A DNA stretch of 64,000 nucleotides from Thamnidium elegans (lineage: Eukaryota; Mucoromycota; Mucoromycetes; Mucorales; Mucoraceae): assembly GCA_025201345.1 (NCBI GenBank), contig JAIXMG010000006.1, forward strand, positions 434,001 to 498,000, in the 5' to 3' direction. Shown here piece by piece: positions 58,740-64,000 of this stretch (within the stretch, counting starts at the first letter, position 1; each line of letters begins with the position of its first letter). A model generated the notes under the pieces. The model was given only the letters and a program-made list of their open reading frames with translations, was not told the origin of the DNA and made no database searches. Both the position numbers and the translations under genes were made by a program.

Positions 58740-59865
58740 TTTGTTTTGATTTGCTGCGTTCATGCAATTTATTATGGCAGTTATTGTACAGGTGTTTTAT
58801 TTGCTCCGGAACTGTATGGTTTGAACTTGGAAGAAGATGTTTTTTTGGAACATCCTGGCCAAATCGTTTCAATTACTTTGATGGTTTTTTCTCTTCTGGT
58901 ATTTGTTATACAAGAGTTTCGTCAGTTTTATGGCAGCGGAAATAAGCTCAATTACTTTTTTTCTGGCTATAATTGGATTGATATGTGTGCGTTTGTGCTT
59001 CCTACATTTACACTTATGCAACTATGTAACAACTGGCCCAATTTTGTAAGTAGGCCGTAATCACAATATATGTAAACGAGATTATTTTTAGTCTTACTAT
59101 ATTTTCACGTATAGGTTCAAGTATGTAGTATATCGACTTTGATTTTATGGACGCAAGCTATTTTAAGACTTCGTGTTCTCTCACATTTTGTACGTACTAA
59201 GCAACAAAGAAGAGTAGCTAGTATACTAATTTTTTCTTTTGCAAATTTAGGGCGTAACTCTTGAGATTATTATCCAACTATCTAAAAAAATTGCGCCTTT
59301 ACTATTAATCATGTTACTTGTCATTCTTGCTTTTACCCAATCTTACATTGTTTTACTACGCCTTGAACCAGATGAATATTTTAGGGACACCTTCTCAGGA
59401 GTTTTTGTAAGTAAGGATGGCTCAGCTACAGGTGATGTGACTTTTGAGGGCAATGTTGAATTTGCAACATCTAGTGATAACGGGTTTTCTAATTGGCTTA
59501 CCGCGTTTTATAATGTTTGGCTTTTTATTTATGGTGTATGGGATCCTATTGTTGAGGGAGAAGTCGCTAGTAGCTTAATGGTGATGGGTTTGTCTGTCCT
59601 ATTTTCATTAATTGCAGTCTTGATTTTTTTCAACTTGGTGATGTAAGTTGTACAAAAATATTTATTGCTTTTAGCTAACTTTTTTTTGTTATTATCATAA
59701 AGTGCCATTATGTCGAGTGTAATTGAAGAGGTAGATAGTCGTGGAAAGAAAGTGTGGTAAGTAGAATAATTATCATTAATTTAATTCCCCTAATACTCTT
59801 TTTTTTTCTTTTTTTTTTTTGTAATTAGGGTCAGTCATTTTGCTGGAGACGGTTTGATGATATGA
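58740..59865 (+). pseudogene. Decapitated ion-transport-domain (TRP/polycystin-like) channel gene
   Basis: Exon fragments about 58740-59045, 59115-59189, 59251-59642, 59703-59756, 59829-59865. They encode membrane helices VSITLMVFSLLVFVIQEF, YNWIDMCAFVLPTFTLMQLC, LLLIMLLVILAFTQSYIVLL, a pore-like AFYNVWLFIYGVWDPI, and LSVLFSLIAVLIFFNLVMAI. The last is followed by MSSVIEEVDSRGKKVWVSHF. Order and spacing fit the S1-S6 end of TRP-like ion_trans domains, a family expanded in Mucoromycota. An in-frame TGA at about 58734 and lack of any ATG show the N-terminal region is gone. It also stops right after WVSHFAGDGLMI, earlier than relatives, so both ends are truncated. Its internal splice sites remain good, so loss is recent or a chimeric transcript exists. 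Confidence 0.65.
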
Positions 59866-60683
59866 CCATGGTTTGATTTCATGAAAATACCATGGTCTTC
59901 ATATATAAGCCAGAGACACTCTTCATTGAGTCATTATTGCTTTTGTATATAAAAATAGTACTTTGAAATGCGCTATACTTTAACTCGAAAAATCGGGGAC
60001 GCGAGAAAAAATCCCATAGATTAAAATCTATTACTTTGTATGCTGTGGCATCCATATAAAAGAGAAAAGGTGCTTGGAAGAAACATTTTATTCTCTAGTA
60101 AAGTAAATATGCGGCTTTAATTAAAAAGTTTTCTGTTGTTAACAAAACGTTGTCCAGTTTCAATATAGTAAATGTAGTTTTTTTAAAATCAATACCCTCT
60201 TTATATATATATATATAAACTGCATTATTATATACTTTGGTAAATAAGCATTTTCAAACCATTTAATTTTTAGCTGCCTTACTTATAAACCCGCATTACT
60301 TTTTTTGTTACTTTGACAGAAAAAAAAACCCTATTGCGGATAATTATCTTTTTGAAATAATTAGACAAAAAAAAAGAACGCAAAAAAAAAAAATAGGCAT
60401 CAAAGAAACCAGAAGAAAAAATGCATACCAAGTAAAGGGGCATACCAAGTAAGGGGGCATACCAAGTAAAGGGATATGGCGTATTGAATGTAGTAGTAGA
60501 TTAGTATCATCCAACGGCTTCCCGGTACAGTATTCGTTTTATGTAGATACAATTGCTATTATTATAAACCATCCTACAAATATAACAATTAATTCATTTT
60601 TTAAAAAAAAACAAAACAAAAAAGATGTCATTTTATTTAATGTTTTTAATTTAATTTACAACAATTCATGTATTTTTTTTAAA
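59866..60683. other. Intergenic region with 17-bp tandem repeat
   Basis: About 820 bases without a gene. An ACCATGGT inverted pair sits at about 59866-59894 directly after the channel fragment. The tandem repeat at 60423-60473 is listed separately. Confidence 0.5.
60423..60473. repeat. 17-bp tandem repeat, 3 copies
   Basis: Three head-to-tail copies of GCATACCAAGTAAAGGG at 60423-60439, 60440-60456 and 60457-60473; the middle copy differs by one base (A to G). Function unknown; not coding. Confidence 0.92.
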
Positions 60684-60923
60684 TCATGCGTCACAATAAG
60701 CTCCACCATCATCCTTGTGATAACATTTCATTGATCCAGCACACAGATAACTTACGTACCAATATAGCTTAGATCCAAAAAAGCTTGCTTCACATTTTAA
60801 AACTTTGCGAGAATTAACAATATCACACCCCATTCTATTTTCAATGGCGCAACTATCACCTTCCCATTCTCCAGCCAATACCATTACGGGCATTAATAAT
60901 AAAATAAGATTTGAGAGTTTCAT
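60684..60923 (-). CDS. Small secreted cysteine-rich protein
   Basis: Single exon, 79 aa. Signal peptide MKLSNLILLLMPVMVLA, with cleavage predicted after Ala17. The mature 62-residue peptide has six cysteines at 25, 33, 44, 61, 67 and 77, an even number that could form three disulfides, and a short aromatic stretch (SKLYWYVSYL). It is intronless with good codon distribution. It resembles effector- or antimicrobial-like small secreted proteins of fungi in architecture, but no family motif is recognised and function is unknown. The antisense frame (60805-60987) is not a gene. Confidence 0.72.
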   Translation of the reverse strand: MKLSNLILLLMPVMVLAGEWEGDSCAIENRMGCDIVNSRKVLKCEASFFGSKLYWYVSYLCAGSMKCYHKDDGGAYCDA

Positions 60924-62393
60924 TAGATTAATTAGTTGTCAAAAATGGAGAAGGAAAGAGGAGATTATGATAATATATATCAGATAAATAAAAAGGGAAT
61001 AGGATAGAGAAAAGGTACATCTAGTTATATAAAATAGATTCAAGTCTAAGTAAGGTATTATGGGGGAAATTGGAGTCGTGTTAAGGCAACGATTGTTACA
61101 AAAAAATACTCAATGCCGAGTATTGTAGGATTGTTCTGTAAACGGCAATACAATAATAACAAAGGTAGTGAAACACAAGATGTATATACTTAATAGCAAC
61201 CGTAGGGAAACACAAGATGCATATAATAATAAAGATAAAGAAGCACAAGATACATACACGGTGTTTAAAACCAACAAAAAAAAAATGTTGGTCGAATTCT
61301 ATGTCAAGTTTGTACTGAGTAGTGGAGATTTGAAAATCATTTGATATGCATATTAGGAAAAGTTGTGTTTTTTATTTTATTTCTCTGTTAAGTGAAACAT
61401 TATCTTCTCAATGTTAGTGTGTATACCAAACTTTTTTATGTGCATATTAAATTTTTTTATCCAATACGATATGCTCAATACGTACATACGTGACTCTATA
61501 TAAATACACTTGTATGACAATATCGGAAGGAAAAAAAAGGGTACATATGTATACGTACATCCGAATGGATGTATTCTAATCTACCTATCAAAAACGATAT
61601 ATAAAACGATATACATTGCAAATAAAAATTGAACTTACGAGCACAAATACATATACTCAATCGGTCGTCTATTTTTTGAACAAATAACCTAATAATACAT
61701 AAATATATGCTTTCGTGTAGCCAATAATAAACGCGTGTGTCTTTTCGATGCAGTTTTTATTTTTTAACGAATAATATAATGCATTTTTTAGGTTATTTTA
61801 TGCAAAAAAAAAAAGGCTTTGTCTAGATCGCGGAATTGCTGTAAAAATAGTATATTTCACTGTGTAACTTCGTGATTGACAACTCTTGTTTTGCATCGTT
61901 TTTCTTAGGGAACATCGAGTTAATTCTTAGGGATCACAGGGTACTTGGTTGTCCCTAAGAAACCCTTATATGAAACTATACATTAAATAATATTAAAATT
62001 GGCAAGATAAATTATTCTTTCTAGAAAAAAAAAGCTATATCTATCTTTACGGACGTATACTATATTATTACATGAGTATAAATATCTTTATACCTATAGC
62101 GGCGCGCGTAACCAATAGGGATGACACTTTCGGTAAAAAGTTATGATTTGATCCATATCCATCACGGTTAGCCGTATCGCAAAGAGAGAATATAGTCGAC
62201 GGCATAATTTTTTTATTATTCATATCATTCAAGGTGGCTCTCCAATATAAGTAACTAGATGCATGTTCAAAAGAGCGAGGGAGAATTGTCGTAACTGTGA
62301 AATACTAGATTGTTTATTGATATTCTTATTTGGCTTGAACTTTTTAACTTGTTCTGATCCCAATAATACTTTCATGTGCTGTCTGGTGAAGCT
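60924..62393. other. Long AT-rich intergenic region
   Basis: 1.5 kb without a coding signal. The island 61895-61975 contains three copies of a 10-mer (two direct, one inverted) and is listed separately. Otherwise I see nothing. Confidence 0.5.
61902..61961. repeat. Direct and inverted copies of TTCTTAGGGA
   Basis: TTCTTAGGGA occurs at 61902-61911 and 61924-61933, and its exact reverse complement TCCCTAAGAA at 61952-61961. The latter two could form a 10-bp hairpin with an 18-nt loop. Confidence 0.8.
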
Positions 62394-62422
62394 AGGTCCA
62401 CAGTTATATTAACTGTGGACCT
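62394..62422. repeat. Perfect 13-bp inverted repeat with 3-nt spacer
   Basis: AGGTCCACAGTTA (62394-62406), spacer TAT, then TAACTGTGGACCT (62410-62422). The arms are exact reverse complements. It overlaps the last codons of the minus-strand ORF at 62409. A perfect near-palindrome of this length in otherwise AT-rich DNA could be a hairpin terminator, a protein-binding site, or joined transposon ends. Confidence 0.9.
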
Positions 62423-62828
62423 GATAATACCTGCTGAAGATTTTCACATGAAATGGTGGAGGAAGAAGTGATAAGTTGGCGGAGTGAGATCCAATAACTG
62501 GATTGTTACCATCAGATGTTATTTCACAGAAAAGTCCTTTGTAATGGCAGTCACTGCAAGGAATCGAGTCAGCATTAGTCTCTAGGTGTATGTCTAAAGT
62601 TACATATCTAGCATCTACTTCAACTGTTAGAGCAATTAAGGCTAGACGGCCATGAATGATAGAACCAGCGAAAAGCTGTAGTACTATATCCATCTTTTCT
62701 GGGACCAGTCTGAAATCTTGGCTTAACATCCTGATTAGCTCTTGGATAATCTTCTGATAAAGACTAAGCTTGATCAGAAGCCTTGGAATGGTTCTCCTAA
62801 TACTGACGAATAATATCGGTTTAATCAT
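62409..62828 (-). CDS. Hypothetical protein or gene fragment, unknown family
   Basis: Single open frame of 139 aa starting MIKPILFVSIRRTIPRLLIK. Its composition is protein-like (EKMDIVLQLFAGSIIHGRLA, DARYVTLDIHLETNADSIPC) and it has a Cys/His group near CSDCHYKGLFC. It ends on the perfect inverted repeat. I recognise no family. Given the abundance of relics here it may be a fragment of a larger gene. Confidence 0.4.
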   Translation of the reverse strand: MIKPILFVSIRRTIPRLLIKLSLYQKIIQELIRMLSQDFRLVPEKMDIVLQLFAGSIIHGRLALIALTVEVDARYVTLDIHLETNADSIPCSDCHYKGLFCEITSDGNNPVIGSHSANLSLLPPPFHVKIFSRYYQVHS

Positions 62829-63287
62829 GAGTCTAATACAAAACAGATTCAGTTATCTTTTTGATTTTCACCGACTAATAGAGAACATATTTTTGCCTGT
62901 GGGCTCTTTATTAAATTGATGTCCTTCCCAAATCGCTCGTAGGCTATTCATTTCGAACAATCAGGATGCGGCATTCGTAGTCGCGTTAGATAATTAGTTA
63001 ATAGGTGTCCAGTCTTTTAAGGATACTATGGTCCAGAGATTTATGGCATAAATAATCCGTACTTATTGCAAATAAATATACTAAAAAAAGAATAGCTGAT
63101 ACCCAAACCTTTTCGTGTACTGTATCTTGTAAAGAATTCTCTAGTACACCCTTCAAATTTGCATAAAAATCGTTACATCATGCAATTTTATTTTTTTTAC
63201 CCCGAATTTTAAGTGACTCTGTTAAATACAAAATTTTCCCAAAAAGAAAAAACTTTTCACCTTTCTTTTCCAACAACAAAAAAAAAT
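62829..63287. other. Intergenic region upstream of the GNL1-like gene
   Basis: About 460 bases with no gene; the last 100 are promoter-like and A/T-rich. Confidence 0.5.
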
Positions 63288-64000
63288 ATGCCACCTAAAA
63301 CTCATCGTAAGAAACCCTTTAGTGGTAAACAAAAGAAACAACAGTTATACGAAAAGAATGCCAAAAAACAAGAAATGGGTAATTTAGTTTTCTACAATTG
63401 CAAAAAAAAAAAAAAAAAAAACGCACGGAACTAAAACTACTTTGTAGCAACTTTTGTTGACCCAAGCTCTTTTGATTACTTGCAACGTGATATGAACGCT
63501 AAACCTCGGTCAACTTTAGCAGATAATTTCGTACCAGCAGTCAGAAAAAACGCAACGACTGTAGACTTTCAACAAAAATTAGTTAGCGACGATAAAAAGT
63601 AAAATATATGATATCTACTTGAGAAGTGGATAAAATACTTACCCTTTTTTTTTTGTGTGTGTGTAGACTTGTATCTGTATTTGAAAGATTATCAGGTCAA
63701 GAAATCGAAACCGAGAAATTAAAGAGTATGAAACCATTAAAACGTTTACCCAAGGTAAAAAAATTTATAAAGCATGTGTCAAACTCAATATGACTTACCG
63801 AAAAAAAAAATAGGATTGTATGGAGATCAAACCAGACGAGTACTCAGAATATATCGAGTTTCCAAAGAGACCTACGTGGACATACGATATGACTAAAGAA
63901 CAAGTAGAGAAGCAAGAGATTGAAAGCTTTAATAATTGGGTAAAGGCAGTAGAGGAGACATACGGAGGAGAACAATTAAGTTGGTTTGAAAGAAATTTAG
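63288..64000 (+). CDS. GNL1/HSR1-like circularly permuted GTPase, 5' part
   Basis: Partial at the window end. Exons so far: 63288-63378, 63448-63598, 63667-63754, 63814 to beyond 64000; about 172 codons. The basic N terminus MPPKTHRKKPFSGKQKKQQL is the nucleolar-targeting leader typical of the YlqF/YawG group (GNL1, also Lsg1/Grn1 relatives). Then come KRLPK, FPKRPTWTYDMTKEQVEKQE and LSWFERNL, which in GNL1 immediately precede the permuted GTPase domain (NKxD before the P-loop). Those GTPase motifs lie outside the window. The likely role is in ribosome biogenesis or nucleolar function. GNL1 is preferred over Lsg1 because of the RPxWTYxMxKEExExxE stretch. Confidence 0.85.

Overview
This is nuclear DNA of a filamentous fungus, very probably Mucoromycota (Mucorales-like). 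The DNA is AT-rich and full of homopolymer tracts. Genes have many short GT-AG introns (about 50-110 nt), intergenic distances are small, and housekeeping genes are of clear fungal type (Set1, Pan1, eIF3d, RPL5, AreA-type GATA factor, Hap3, Pmc1-type Ca2+ pump, TFIIA large subunit). Degenerate relics of families that are expanded in Mucorales (HSPA12-like Hsp70 proteins, ion-transport-domain channels, Tc1/mariner elements) lie between them. The phylum is an inference from gene content and style, not a database result. I saw no rRNA, tRNA, CRISPR array or organellar sequence.

Layout. 1-2.1 kb: no recognisable gene. 2.1-5.9 kb (+): NCLX/Ecm27-type cation/Ca2+ exchanger, 13 exons. 7.2-11.3 kb (+): complete Set1-type H3K4 methyltransferase. 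11.8-14.6 kb (+): isoamyl-acetate-hydrolysing esterase followed 167 nt later by a BAHD acyltransferase. 14.7-17.0 kb (-): short Pan1-like EH-domain endocytic protein. 17-20.3 kb: relics. 20.4-21.8 kb (+): AGFG-type ArfGAP, convergent with the TFIIA large subunit (-, 21.9-23.4 kb). 24.6-25.3 kb (-): small mitochondrial inner-membrane-type protein, head to head with Hap3/NF-YB (+, 25.5-26.2 kb). 26.2-27.3 kb (-): acidic single-pass secretory-pathway protein, divergent from an AreA-like GATA factor (+, 28.4-29.3 kb). 29.7-31.7 kb: pseudogenes. 31.8-32.2 kb (-): Snapin/Snn1-like BLOC-1 subunit, divergent from eIF3d (+). 34.3-38.3 kb (-): Pmc1/PMCA Ca2+-ATPase. 40.1-41.2 kb (-): RPL5. 41.4-41.9 kb (-): GNAT acetyltransferase. 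43.3-45.0 kb (+): coiled-coil protein with a dynein-adaptor CC1 box and a C-terminal membrane segment. 45.4-46.2 kb (-): unknown protein. 46.3-51.7 kb (-): 1,735-aa golgin with a GM130-like N terminus. 52.1-52.6 kb: Tc1/mariner transposase relic. 53.9-57.5 kb (-): nine-exon divergent HSPA12-like protein that seems to hold two degenerate Hsp70 ATPase domains. 58.6-59.9 kb: its orphan paralogous exon 1 on the opposite strand, then a decapitated channel gene. 60.7 kb (-): small Cys-rich secreted peptide. 63.3-64.0 kb (+): 5' part of a GNL1/HSR1-like GTPase, cut by the window end.

Themes. Two calcium transporters (exchanger and Pmc1-type pump) and several membrane-traffic proteins (Pan1, AGFG, Snapin, golgin, CC1-box adaptor) share the window, but I see no operon-like or pathway-cluster logic except the esterase/acyltransferase pair. 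Housekeeping genes are often tightly convergent (42-108 nt between stop codons). The accessory material is concentrated at 17-19 kb, 29.6-31.7 kb and 52-63 kb and is dominated by fragments of one HSPA12-like family: one intact gene, one nonsense- and deletion-bearing pseudogene, one 3'-end scrap and one exon-1 copy. That family is the best candidate here for something undescribed.
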